From NCBI GenBank assembly GCA_041395385.1, contig JAWLAN010000011.1, positions 94,817-158,816 on the forward strand: a DNA stretch of 64,000 nt, in the 5' to 3' direction. Positions 44,664 through 53,609 of the stretch are shown piece after piece; position 1 is the first letter of the stretch; each line of letters opens with the position of its first letter. A model generated the notes under the pieces. The model was not told where the DNA came from and did no database searches. It was given only the letters and a program-made list of their open reading frames with translations. Source of the DNA: JAJVHZ01 sp041395385 (GTDB lineage Bacteria; Pseudomonadota; Gammaproteobacteria; JAJPIJ01). Position numbers and translations under genes: made by a program.

Positions 44664-47195
44664 ATGCGCCAAAAGGTCGCAGTATTCCTCACCTCGTTGT
44701 TACTGGGAGCCGCGCTGCCGCCACCGGCGAGCGCGGCGCTGACGCCACCGGCCATACCGGAGATCGAACCGGGCGCCGGCATCATCAGGGACAAGGCGGC
44801 AGCCATCGCATTGGGCAAGGCGCTGTTCTGGGACGAACAGGCCGGCAGCGACGGCATGGCCTGCGCGAGCTGTCACATGAGCGCGGGTGCCGACAACCGA
44901 ATCCGCAACCAGCTCTCGCCGGGCTTCAACGACGCCCTGTTCACCCCCGGTGGCGACACGACATTCGGCTCCACGCACTCCGACACGGGCACCGTTCAAC
45001 CCGGCTACATGGCCTCGGGCGCGAAAGCGGACTCGAACTACGTGCTGCAGAAGGCGGACTTCCCGCTGCACCAGCTCGTGGATTACAAGGACCGGAACTC
45101 CGACCTCATCACCACCACCAACGACGTCGTCTCCTCTTCGGGTTCGTACGACACGGAGTTCAACCGCATCAAGAGAAAGGGCGGCAAGGCCGGCAAGGAG
45201 AGCTGCACCAAGCCGGACGCCACCATCTTCCACGCGGGCAAGTACCCCGCCCGCCAGGTGGAGCCGCGCAACACGCCGACCACGATCAACGCGGCGTTCT
45301 TCCACAGCAACTTCTGGGACGGCCGCGCCAACAACGTCTTCAACGGCGTCGGCGTTTTCGGCCTGCGCGATATCCAGGGCGATCCCAACAAGCGGCTGAT
45401 CATTCTCGACGCCACCTACAAGCCGCAGCTCGGCTACCTGCAGATCCGCAATGCGAGCCTGGCCTCGCAGGCCGTGGGGCCGCCGTTGAGCGCCCTGGAG
45501 ATGTCCTGCGACGGCCGCACCTTCCCGGACGTCGGCCGCAAGCTGCTGCTCTCCGCGCCTCTGCACAAGCAGAAGGTCGCCACGACCGACAGCGTGCTTG
45601 GACCTTACGCCAATCCGTATGGCTACGGTCTGAAGCGCCAGCACAGCTACGTGGCGCTCATCAAGAAGGCCTTCGAGCCGCGGTACTGGGCGGCGCCCGG
45701 CAAGTTCAAGATCGTCGACGGCAAGCTCAAGAAGGACCCCAAGGGCTATACCCAGGCGGAGATCAACTTCTCGATGTTCTGGGGCATCTCGATCATGATG
45801 TACGAGCGGATGCTCATCTCCGATCAGAGCCGCTTCGACGACTGGTTCGCGAGCTGCCGTCCCACCACCGTGCCCCCACCCCCGACGCCAGGGCTTCCGA
45901 TCTCCATTCCGAACATACGCTGTAACCCCGTCGATCCCACCGCGAGCACCGTGCCGACGGATTACGGGCTGACGGATGCGGAGGTGAAGGGTTTCGCGCT
46001 CTTCGTCGGTTTCGGCAACCCGCGCGTCACGGGCAACCCGGCCTGCGGGACCTGTCATGGTCCGTTCGCCAATCCCACGGCCGCCACGGGCATCGTCTTC
46101 CCCGTGACATCCGAGGCGGCGTTCATCTCGGGCCAGATCACGCCATACACGCCGGTGGAGCGTTCGTTCGTCACCGAGCTGGGCGACGGAATTCCTCCGT
46201 TGACTCCGCCGTTCGACGCGGCCAATCCGCAGCATCAGCTGGGCGGCGGCGTGCATGACCGCGGCTTCTTCAACGTCGGCGTCACGCCGACGCACGCCGA
46301 CCCCGGCAACGGCGGCCTCGATCCGTACGGCAACCCGCTGTCGCTGGCGCGTATGTTCCTGCTCGAGCAGACCGCCACGCCCGGCATCGTCAATCCCGTC
46401 GTCGACCCGCCGTTCGTGATCACGCCGGCCACGGCCACGACGCCGACGACGACCGCCGTCATCAATCGCTGCACCACGGGTGGCCTCATCGAGCCCGGCG
46501 GGACGCCAATATTCCCTGGCTGTGTTGTCGTGCCCCCGCCCCCGGCCCCTCCAATTCCAATCGACGCGTCGAATTTGGTGTTCGACGCCTCAACGGAACG
46601 GGAGCTGGTGGATGGCGGCTTCAAGACGCCGCCGATTCGCAACGTCGGCCTGACCCCGCCATATTTCCACTCGGGCAACTACGCCGATCTGCGCAGCGTC
46701 GTGGAGTTCTACGCCCGTGGCGGCAGCCGGCGCAGCATGAGCCTGGAGGCCAACGGCGTGACGGGCGACACCTCGGGCACCGGTCTGCTGGGCAAGGGTC
46801 CGCCCGTCCACCCCGGCCCGGACTTCGGGACCAATGTCGACTTCTTCGTCCGGGACATCAAGCTGGATGACGGCATACCCGATGGCGTGCCGGCGGGAGA
46901 GGTCGAGGAGTTCGACCAGATCGGGGCGATCGTGGCGTTCATGCTGACGATGACCGATACGCGCGTGCAGTGCGACGCCGGGCCGTTCGACCATCCGTCG
47001 CTGACGCTGCGAAACGGCCACCTCGCCATGGACAAGAACAAGGACAAGAAGGCCGACGACATCGCCTTCGTGCTGCCGGCCGTGGGTGCCGCCGGGTACG
47101 CCAAGAGCTCCGGCCTGTGCCTGCCCAATGGCGGCGATCTCTTCGCCCCGGGCATGCAGGGCCGTCTCGGCGGACCGAAGGTAGCCATCCCCTAG
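44664..47195 (+). CDS. Large dihaem cytochrome c peroxidase/MauG-like protein, periplasmic
   Basis: 843 residues from ATG 44664, preceded by CAGGAGATC. A signal peptide (VAVFLTSLLLGAALPPPASA) is followed by a first haem c site, CASCH near residue 67, then IRNQLSPGFND and typical CCP segments (RNTPTTINAAFFHSNFWDGR). A second haem site, CGTCH, lies near residue 456, and TPPYFHSGNYADLRSVVEFYARGG near 670 is the family's C-terminal signature. Ordinary bacterial CCP/MauG proteins have 330-400 residues; the extra length lies in inserts, some Pro/Thr-rich. An EF-hand-like DKNKDKKADD is near the end. Substrate unknown. It depends on the adjacent ccm system for haem attachment. Confidence 0.88.
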   Translation: MRQKVAVFLTSLLLGAALPPPASAALTPPAIPEIEPGAGIIRDKAAAIALGKALFWDEQAGSDGMACASCHMSAGADNRIRNQLSPGFNDALFTPGGDTTFGSTHSDTGTVQPGYMASGAKADSNYVLQKADFPLHQLVDYKDRNSDLITTTNDVVSSSGSYDTEFNRIKRKGGKAGKESCTKPDATIFHAGKYPARQVEPRNTPTTINAAFFHSNFWDGRANNVFNGVGVFGLRDIQGDPNKRLIILDATYKPQLGYLQIRNASLASQAVGPPLSALEMSCDGRTFPDVGRKLLLSAPLHKQKVATTDSVLGPYANPYGYGLKRQHSYVALIKKAFEPRYWAAPGKFKIVDGKLKKDPKGYTQAEINFSMFWGISIMMYERMLISDQSRFDDWFASCRPTTVPPPPTPGLPISIPNIRCNPVDPTASTVPTDYGLTDAEVKGFALFVGFGNPRVTGNPACGTCHGPFANPTAATGIVFPVTSEAAFISGQITPYTPVERSFVTELGDGIPPLTPPFDAANPQHQLGGGVHDRGFFNVGVTPTHADPGNGGLDPYGNPLSLARMFLLEQTATPGIVNPVVDPPFVITPATATTPTTTAVINRCTTGGLIEPGGTPIFPGCVVVPPPPAPPIPIDASNLVFDASTERELVDGGFKTPPIRNVGLTPPYFHSGNYADLRSVVEFYARGGSRRSMSLEANGVTGDTSGTGLLGKGPPVHPGPDFGTNVDFFVRDIKLDDGIPDGVPAGEVEEFDQIGAIVAFMLTMTDTRVQCDAGPFDHPSLTLRNGHLAMDKNKDKKADDIAFVLPAVGAAGYAKSSGLCLPNGGDLFAPGMQGRLGGPKVAIP

Positions 47196-47222
47196 CCGTG
47201 ATGTCGTCCGCTGGTACCACGC

Positions 47223-47254
47223 CGCGGGCAGGGAAACCTGCCCGCGGTTTTTTG
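47223..47254 (+). terminator. Strong intrinsic terminator after the peroxidase gene
   Basis: An eleven-base perfect stem CCGCGGGCAGG / CCTGCCCGCGG closed by a GAAA tetraloop, followed by six T. Confidence 0.93.
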
Positions 47255-47424
47255 TGCGCCGAGGATGCCCCGGCTACCTCGGCATCATCCAAGGATCGCA
47301 AGTGGCCGCCGCTTGTATTACGCTCTCCTGCATGGCGCCGCATCCGTGGCCCGCGCGGGACGGGGGGCGCCGAAAAGTTTCTCCGCGTTCGACAAGACGG
47401 TCATCCCGGCGAGGACGGGGTTTC

Positions 47425-47814
47425 ATGCCGCTACTGCGATTCGACATCTACGAGGGCTGGTCCGACGCCGAGGTGACGGCGATGCTCGATGCGGTCCACC
47501 GCGCCATGGTTTCGGCATTCAGGGTGCCGGAGCGCGATCGCTACCAGATCGTCCATCAGCACCCCGCGCCGCGCATGATCATGGAGGACACGGGACTGGA
47601 CATACCGCGCACGTCGCGGTTCGTCTTCATCCAGGTGACCACGCGGCCGCGCACGCGCGAGATGAAGGAGCTGTTCTATCGCCTGGCGGTCGAGGAGATC
47701 GGGAAGCGCTGCGGCATCGCACCCTCGGACGTCATGGTCAACCTCGTCACCGTGACGGACGAGGACTGGTCTTTCGGCTACGGCCGGGCGCAGTTCCTGA
47801 CCGGAGAGCTCTGA
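47425..47814 (+). CDS. Tautomerase-superfamily protein
   Basis: 129 residues. It begins MPLLRFDIYEGW, so after Met removal Pro-1 is the catalytic base typical of 4-oxalocrotonate tautomerase relatives. The length matches the long single-chain Tautomerase_2 group. Sections RYQIVHQHPAPRMIMEDTG and FIQVTTRPRTREMK are typical. The substrate is unknown. It converges with nrdJb. Confidence 0.88.
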   Translation: MPLLRFDIYEGWSDAEVTAMLDAVHRAMVSAFRVPERDRYQIVHQHPAPRMIMEDTGLDIPRTSRFVFIQVTTRPRTREMKELFYRLAVEEIGKRCGIAPSDVMVNLVTVTDEDWSFGYGRAQFLTGEL

Positions 47815-47853
47815 GAGCGGCGGCGGCGGCGCAGGGAGTGAACAAGGCGGCGA

Positions 47854-48548
47854 TCAGCCGCACTTGGACTCGCCGCAGTTCAGACAGGTCAGGCAGTTGT
47901 CCATGCGGATCATCGCCTTGGTCAGGCACTTCTGGCAGAGCACGGCGCCGTCGGAGCACTCGGGGCGTTGGCTTCGGCCTGCTGCAGCGATTTCTCGTAC
48001 TCGGCGCGCTTGGCGGCGAGCTGCTGGCGCAGCGCCCCGTCGCGCGGGTCGTCGCGCAGCAACCCGATCATTCGCAGGTGGCTGTCCAGCACATCGCCGA
48101 TCTCGGCCACCAGCGACGGGATGAAGCGGCCGCCCTTCTTGAAGTAGCCGCCCTTCGGGTCGAACACCGATCGCATCTCCTCGACCAGGAAGGTGACGTC
48201 CCCGCCCTTGCGGAACACGGCGGAGATGATGCGCGTCAGCGCCACGATCCACTGGAAGTGCTCCATGCTCTTGGAGTTTATGAACATCTCGAACGGCCGT
48301 CGCAGTTCGTGCGGCGTGCCCGGGTTGAGCACGATGTCGTTGATGGTGACGTAGAGCGCGTGGTCGGAATGCGGTGTCTTGATCTTGTAGGTCGAGCCGA
48401 TGAGCATCTCGGGCCGCTCGACCTTCTCGTGCATGTGCACGACCTTCGGTGCCGACTCGGGCGCCGCCTCCGCCTTGGCCGGTTCCGCCGGCGGCGCGTT
48501 CTTCACCACGCTCACGTCGATGATTCGCTTGTCGATCTTCTTGGCCAT
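47854..48548 (-). CDS. nrdJb: Class II ribonucleotide reductase subunit NrdJb, C-terminus frameshifted
   Basis: ATG 48548 gives 208 residues ending at 47922. A one-base slip near 47958 separates the frame from a highly conserved tail that continues to 47854 (LCQKCLTKAMIRMDNCLTCLNCGESKCG region, a CxxC zinc-like/redox tail). Restoring one C in the CCCC run rejoins them (…ANAPECSDG…). The body has a TSCPD-like domain (RPFEMFINSKSMEHFQWIVALTRIISAVFRKGGD). NrdJb works with NrdJa in B12-dependent reduction of ribonucleotides. It starts nine bases after the nrdJa stop. Confidence 0.88.
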
Positions 48549-48557
48549 GTCGATTGC

Positions 48558-51500
48558 TCAGAATCTGCCGTAATAGCCTTCCTTGAGGGCGTCGTAGAGG
48601 TTGGCGGCGGTGTGCGTCTCGCCGTCGTATTCGACCTCCTCGTTGCCGCGCGCCTCCACCACGCTGCCGTCCTCGAGCACGAAGCGGTAGAGCGTGTTCT
48701 CCAGATCGGCGGTCTTCACCAGCACGCCCTGGAAGACCTCGGGATTGAAGCGGAAGGTCGTGCAGCCCTTCAGCCCGTTCTCGTAGGCGTACAGGTATAT
48801 GTGCTTGAAGTCCTCGAACGGGAAATCCGTCGGCACGTTCGCCGTCTTGGAGATGGAGGAATCGACCCACTTCTGCGCCGCCGCCTGGATCTCCACGTGC
48901 TGCAGCGGGGTGATGTCGTTGGCGGTGACGAAATAGGGCGGCAACTGCGCATCCGGCTCGCCGCCGTCGGGCATCGCGTTCGAATTGACCAGCGCGCGAT
49001 AGGCCAGCAGCTCGTAGGAATATACGTCCAGCGTGTCCTTGCTCTTCTTGCCGGCGCGGATCACGTTGCGCACGTAATGATGCGCGAAGCTCGGCTCGAT
49101 GCCGTTGCTGGCGTTGTTCGCGAGCGAAAGCGAGATCGTCCCGGTGGGCGCGATGGAGGTGTGGTGCGTGAAGCGCGCCCCGGTCCTGGCGATCCTGTCC
49201 ACCAGGTCCGGCACGACGCCGGCGAGCCGCTGCATGTACCGGCTGTAGCGCGCATGCAGGATGCGGCCGGGGAGCTTGTCACCCTCCTTGCAGCCGTCGC
49301 GCGCGAGCTCCGGCCGCTGCCGCAGCATCGCGGCCGTGACGGTGTAGTGCTCGTTCATGATCGGCGCCGGACCCTTCTCCTCGGCCAGCTCCACGCCGAC
49401 CTCCCAGCCCGCCACCGCCATCTCGCGCGTGGCCCGCTCGGTGAACGCCAGCGACTCGGCATCGCCGTACTTCATCCGCAACATGGTGAGCGTGGAGCCC
49501 AGGCCCAGGTAGCCCATGCCGTGACGGCGCTTGCCCCGGATCTCCTCGGCCTGCGGCTCCAGCGGCAGCCCGTGCAGCTCCACGACATTGTCGAGCATGC
49601 GCGTGAATACCTTGACCAGCTCCCGGTACTGCGGCCAGTCGAAGCTCGCCTTGTCGGTGAACGGATCGCGCACGAAGCGCGTCAGGTTCACCGATCCGAG
49701 CAGGCAGGACCCGTACGGCGGCAACGGCTGCTCCCCGCAGTTGTGCGCATGCAGGCCATTGGCGTCGAATGCGTTGACACCGGGGACGTTGACGTCGTAG
49801 ACGTCCTCCGCGCCATCGGCACGCACGCAACCAACGGTAGCCGTGTAGCGCTCACGGTTGAGGGCCCGCTTGTAGGATTTCAGAGCATGATCCAGCCGAC
49901 GTGCCTTGCCGGTGTCGGCGAAACCCACTTCGTCCCGGAACCGGACGATGCTCTCCCCCGTGACCACCAGCTCATGCTGGGTCGCGCTCGGGTAAAGGGC
50001 GTTTCCACCCTTGCCATTCGGCATTCTCGTGTAGCCCTCGCCGCGCCGGTTCGTGTAAATCCGGGACGCGATCCCGACGCGCAGGAGCATGCGCTGGACC
50101 GCCTGCAACCGGTCTAGGTCGGACTGCGCCAAGCGTACGCTCACCCCCTTGCGCTGGTCTCCCTGCACGGAGCCGTCGGCGTCGAAGAAGCCTCGCAGGA
50201 ATCCGCGACAGAACTCGCTGGAGCCCCGCTCCATGGCTGCGGTGATTCGCTTCTGTCCAGGGGTCATGCCGAGCTCCTCGGCGAGCGACCTTATTGCGCC
50301 GAGCTTTAGACGATACTCGTTACGGCCTCGCACCTCGCACCAACCGGCAAAATCGGAACGGTGCGGCAGGGTACGCGCGGCGGCCAGCGCCTCCGCCATC
50401 ACTGCGGCCGCGCCGCCGAGATCGGCATCGTCGCCGGCGTTCGCCACTCTTTTATGAACTCCAGACCGACAGCACCGCCGCATCGGCCTTGACTACACGC
50501 TTACGTCGCCGAGCAGGAGTCCGGCGAGATAGCCCTGCTCACGCGCGTGAAGGGGGCCCCGCCAGTCGACCCGTTCGCAGGTGATCGTTGAGCAGCATCG
50601 ATCCCCGGCGATCAGATCGCCCGCCGCGCACCATTCCGTGTCAGTCTGCGGAACGGCTGGAACCGGGTCACCGCCGCACGCGGTGGTCCCGGTCAGACGC
50701 AGCCAGCTCTCTTGCGTCTCGATACGGAATGATCTCCTGGTGGCAGTTCTGAAGCAGTCCATCGGCACCGCTCAGATAACGGCCATCCACGCGCGCGACG
50801 AAGGACACACCGATGAGATCCGCCACCCGGCGGGTCCGAGGCCGTGCACCCACGTCTCCGCGGTGACGCAAGGGTTGGTCGCGCGGATGTCCTCGCAGAA
50901 CCAGTTGTTGTTCTCCTCGTTGACCCGGTCGATGAGGATGAAGCCCGGTTCGGCGTAGTCGTAGGTGGACCGCATGATGAGATCCCACAGCGCCCGCGCC
51001 CGGATGCGGCGGTGGATGCGGCAGGCGACCAGGCCCTGGGCGTCGACGATGTAGTTGTCGCTGACCGGCCATTCCCGCCACAGGACATCGCGGCTGTCGT
51101 GCAGATCGATGCGCTCGCCCTTGACCTCCGCCTCCGTCAGCGGAAAGGCGAGCGGCCACTCGGCATCCTCCTTCACCGCGCGCATGAAGGCATCGGTGAT
51201 GAGCAAGCGAGAGGTTGTCCGAAGCAGGCGGTTATGCTCGCGCTTGGCGCGTATGAAGTCGAGGACATCCGGGTGACTGATGTCGAAGGTCGCCATCTGT
51301 GCTGCGCCGGCTGCCGGCGGAGGAGACCGTGAAAGCATGCGGTCGTAGATGTCCATGAACGACAACGGACCGGAGGTAGTGCCCTCGCCCCCTGTGACGG
51401 GCGCCCCTGGGCCGCAGCGTCGAGAAGTCGTAGCCGATCCCGCAACCCGCCTTGAGGGTGAGGCCCGCCTCGTGCACCTTGCTCAGGATGTCATCCATGG

Positions 51501-51831
51501 AGTCGTGGATGGTCCCCGAAACGGTGCAGTTGATGGTCGACGTGGAAGGTTTGTACTGCTCGGCTCCGGCGTTGGAGGTGATCCGGCCGGCCGGGATCGC
51601 GCCGTGACGCAGTGCCCAGAAAAACCGCTCGTACCACTTCTCACGCAGCGCCGGGGTGGATTCCACCTCGGCCAGCGCGCGGGCGATCCGCCGCCAGGTG
51701 TCGTCGACGTTCCTGTCGATGGGCACACCCTGCCGGTCCTTGAGCCGGTACTTCTTGTCCCAGATGTCCAGCGCGGCGGGCTGGGCCACGATGCGAGCGT
51801 CTTCGGTGAGTGCGTCGGCGGCGGTGCTCAT
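48558..51831 (-). pseudogene. nrdJa: Class II (B12-dependent) ribonucleotide reductase NrdJa, intein-containing, reading frame broken
   Basis: ATG 51831 starts MSTAADALTED and runs through STINCTVSGTIHDSMDDI and LKAGCGIGYDFSTLRPRGA to a slip near 51400. After this another frame carries SGPLSFMDIYDRM … ATFDISHPDVLDF … FCEDIRATNP. The intein interrupts there. The C-extein CGEQPLPPYGSCLLGSVNLTRF … LYDALKEGYYGRF (49739-48558) is intact. Two short out-of-frame patches in the N-extein (SSAGSRR near 51325; NLSL near 51205) carry the family consensus in another frame, showing paired indels. The enzyme would make dNTPs without oxygen. Whether the gene is dead or the sequence faulty is undecided. Confidence 0.85.
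49740..50870 (-). mobile_element. Intein with LAGLIDADG homing endonuclease inside nrdJa
   Basis: The insertion begins with Cys at 50870 (RATNP|CVTAETWV, splicing block A) and ends with NAFDANGLHAHN at 49740 before Cys+1 of CGEQ, so it spans 1131 bases. The endonuclease motifs are LAGLLLGD (first, near 50530) and FLRGFFDADGS (second, near 50190). The C-terminal splicing blocks (VYDVNVPGVNAF, HN-C) are intact. The N-terminal half changes frame several times: VADLIGVSFVARVDG, RRSFRIETQES and SDRDHRVRR (block B) lie in different frames, with in-frame stops at 50772 and near 50486. Splicing would fail as written. Confidence 0.82.
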
Positions 51832-51942
51832 GGCGTTGCGTGTCTCTCCCCTGAATGCCCCCATATTTTGTGGATCCTGCGACGATTGCGGGTTCCACGC
51901 AAGTCGTTTGCGGACACCCGCAATTTCACCTCCCGGCCGGTT

Positions 51943-51984
51943 TTGATCCAGATCAAGCCTTTCCCACCCCCCCCTGCATACAGT
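51943..51984 (+). promoter_or_regulatory. Perfect FNR box with class II -10, facing the DUF6455 gene
   Basis: TTGATCCAGATCAA (51943-51956) is a perfect FNR palindrome. TACAGT (51979-51984) lies at class II distance on the plus strand, giving a start near 51991. The box is also 111 bases upstream of the nrdJa start on the other strand, where I see no matching -10. Confidence 0.7.
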
Positions 51985-52028
51985 TGCACTCAACGAAAAA
52001 GCTCCAAGAACGCCGGATCCCCTGTCAT

Positions 52029-52427
52029 ATGAACGTATTGAGCGTCCTCGTCGTCGCCGGCGTCGCCCTGATGGCCGCCTACGTCGCCTCCCGGATGAGC
52101 TACGCCATCCTCGCCAACTTCCACACCGGCCGTCAGTTCCGCCGGGCGCTCGTCGAACGCGTCAAGCGGCTGCGCCTGTTCCGGATGCTGGAGCGCCGCG
52201 GGATCGACGCGGAGGAGTACCTGCACCGCCACCCGGTCGTCGAGATAGAAAGGCACATCCGCGCCTGCGAGGGTTGCGGCGAAACCGCCGTCTGCGAAAA
52301 GGCGCTCAGCTCACGCGCTGCGCAGGTCGACCTGAGCTTCTGCCGGAACGACGCCGCGTTCAAAGGGATGAGGCCGGTCGTTCCCCTCGTCCCGGCCGCG
52401 CCGGAAGGCGATGCGAAGGCTCGCTGA
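52029..52427 (+). CDS. DUF6455-like membrane-anchored cysteine protein
   Basis: 132 residues. An N-terminal helix (VLSVLVVAGVALMAAYVAS) is followed by a basic helical part and a cysteine pattern RACEGCGETAVCEKAL … DLSFCRN. This pattern matches the C-x2-C-x5-C … FCRN layout of DUF6455. Four cysteines could hold a metal or cluster; nothing more is known. It is the first gene after the FNR-type promoter and precedes the outer-membrane protein and cco genes on the same strand, so it may be part of the microaerobic response. Confidence 0.78.
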   Translation: MNVLSVLVVAGVALMAAYVASRMSYAILANFHTGRQFRRALVERVKRLRLFRMLERRGIDAEEYLHRHPVVEIERHIRACEGCGETAVCEKALSSRAAQVDLSFCRNDAAFKGMRPVVPLVPAAPEGDAKAR

Positions 52428-52500
52428 CCGCCGGTTTCCGTTTTCTTCAGCACTCAGTCGAAACTCCACTTAGACATTTGCAACCACGAAGGGGACTCTT

Positions 52501-53499
52501 ATGCAATTCAAGGAGAACACGTTGACCATGGCCATCGCATCGGCGCTGCTTGCCGCGAGCACGACCGCGGGCGCCGCTTCAACTGCCGATCTGGAAAGGA
52601 AACTGATGCAGCTTGAGGCCGAGATGGCCGCGCTGCGCCAGGAGCTGAAGGCCACGCAGGCCGCCGAGCCCGCGCAGACGCAGCAGGTGCAGAGCCTGGA
52701 GAGCCGCGTCACGGCCGTCGAGGCGCCGGTTAAGACCCTGGAGGATCGCGTCGCCAAGGTCGAGGCGGCCCCCGCAATGCAGGCCAAGCGCCCCGGCAAC
52801 ATGATCTTCTTCCGCGGCGGCCTTGCGCAGCTGACCGACGATCGGGGCGGTGGTGCCTTTACGGACATCTACGGCGCCAACGCGCTCCTCGGCGGGGCGC
52901 CTGACACGCTGAACGACGAGGACAGCGGTTGGTATGCGGGCGCTGGCTTCGATTTCGAGCTCTCGCCGGATACGTGGGGCCTGCTCCCGACCGTCGGCGT
53001 CGATGCAGAACTGATGGTCGAGTTCAGCCATATCAGCTCCGGCAGTACCTGGCTGGTGGTGCCCTCCGCGGAATGCGCGCTCGCGCTGGACGCGCTCACG
53101 GGCACTCCGGGCAACCTCGCGGGCTGCGGCATCGTTGGCGACAACAACATCAGCCAACTGACGGTCAGTGCCTCTCCGAAGCTGAAGTTCATGCAGGGCA
53201 GCAAGTTCCAGCCCTGGCTCATACCAGTCGGCCTCGACTTCCGCGTCATCAGCCCCCCGTCGGACAGCTCCGCGTACCTCGACGTCGGCGCGCAGTTCGC
53301 CGGCGGCGCCGAGTACGAGATCATTCCTGGCATCAAGCTGGGCGCCGACGTCCGCTATCACCTTGCTGCCGGCTTGACGAACCCCGACTACGACATGTCC
53401 CAGGCGACGATCCAGGCCCTGCAGGCCGCGGGCCTGGAGTTCAACGAGCCTTCCAACGACTATTGGACAGCGGGCGCGTATCTGGGTATCGGCTTCTGA
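52501..53499 (+). CDS. Outer-membrane beta-barrel protein with N-terminal coiled coil
   Basis: 332 residues. A signal peptide ends near TTAGAA. A heptad coiled coil (LERKLMQLEAEMAALRQELKAT) leads through a Glu/Gln-rich region with two short repeats to a beta-rich domain of about 220 residues that ends in GIGF with a terminal Phe, the outer-membrane assembly signal. Two cysteines (SAECAL, AGCGI) lie in one loop. I do not recognise a named porin family. It may share the FNR-type promoter with the gene upstream. Confidence 0.8.
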   Translation: MQFKENTLTMAIASALLAASTTAGAASTADLERKLMQLEAEMAALRQELKATQAAEPAQTQQVQSLESRVTAVEAPVKTLEDRVAKVEAAPAMQAKRPGNMIFFRGGLAQLTDDRGGGAFTDIYGANALLGGAPDTLNDEDSGWYAGAGFDFELSPDTWGLLPTVGVDAELMVEFSHISSGSTWLVVPSAECALALDALTGTPGNLAGCGIVGDNNISQLTVSASPKLKFMQGSKFQPWLIPVGLDFRVISPPSDSSAYLDVGAQFAGGAEYEIIPGIKLGADVRYHLAAGLTNPDYDMSQATIQALQAAGLEFNEPSNDYWTAGAYLGIGF

Positions 53500-53535
53500 C
53501 GCTGACGGCGTTACGATTCGGGCGGAGATGCGCAG

Positions 53536-53563
53536 ACAGGGGCGGCAGCCATGCCGCCCCTGT
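53536..53563 (+). terminator. Hairpin after the outer-membrane protein gene
   Basis: A perfect twelve-base stem ACAGGGGCGGCA / TGCCGCCCCTGT with loop GCCA. No T run follows, so it may attenuate or protect the 3' end rather than fully terminate before ccoN. Confidence 0.6.
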
Positions 53564-53609
53564 CCCGCCGCGGTCGAGGAAACTGGTTATTTGACGAGAG
53601 GAGGGCCGA

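Noticed and set aside
44436..44672. 78-codon minus-strand frame upstream of the peroxidase
   Set aside because: Lies across the promoter/leader region and its hairpins; no ribosome site or family motif.
47265..50117. Open plus-strand frame of 950 codons across nrdJb and nrdJa
   Set aside because: It overlaps conserved nrdJ coding sequence on the minus strand and the tautomerase on the plus strand; composition is that of an antisense frame.
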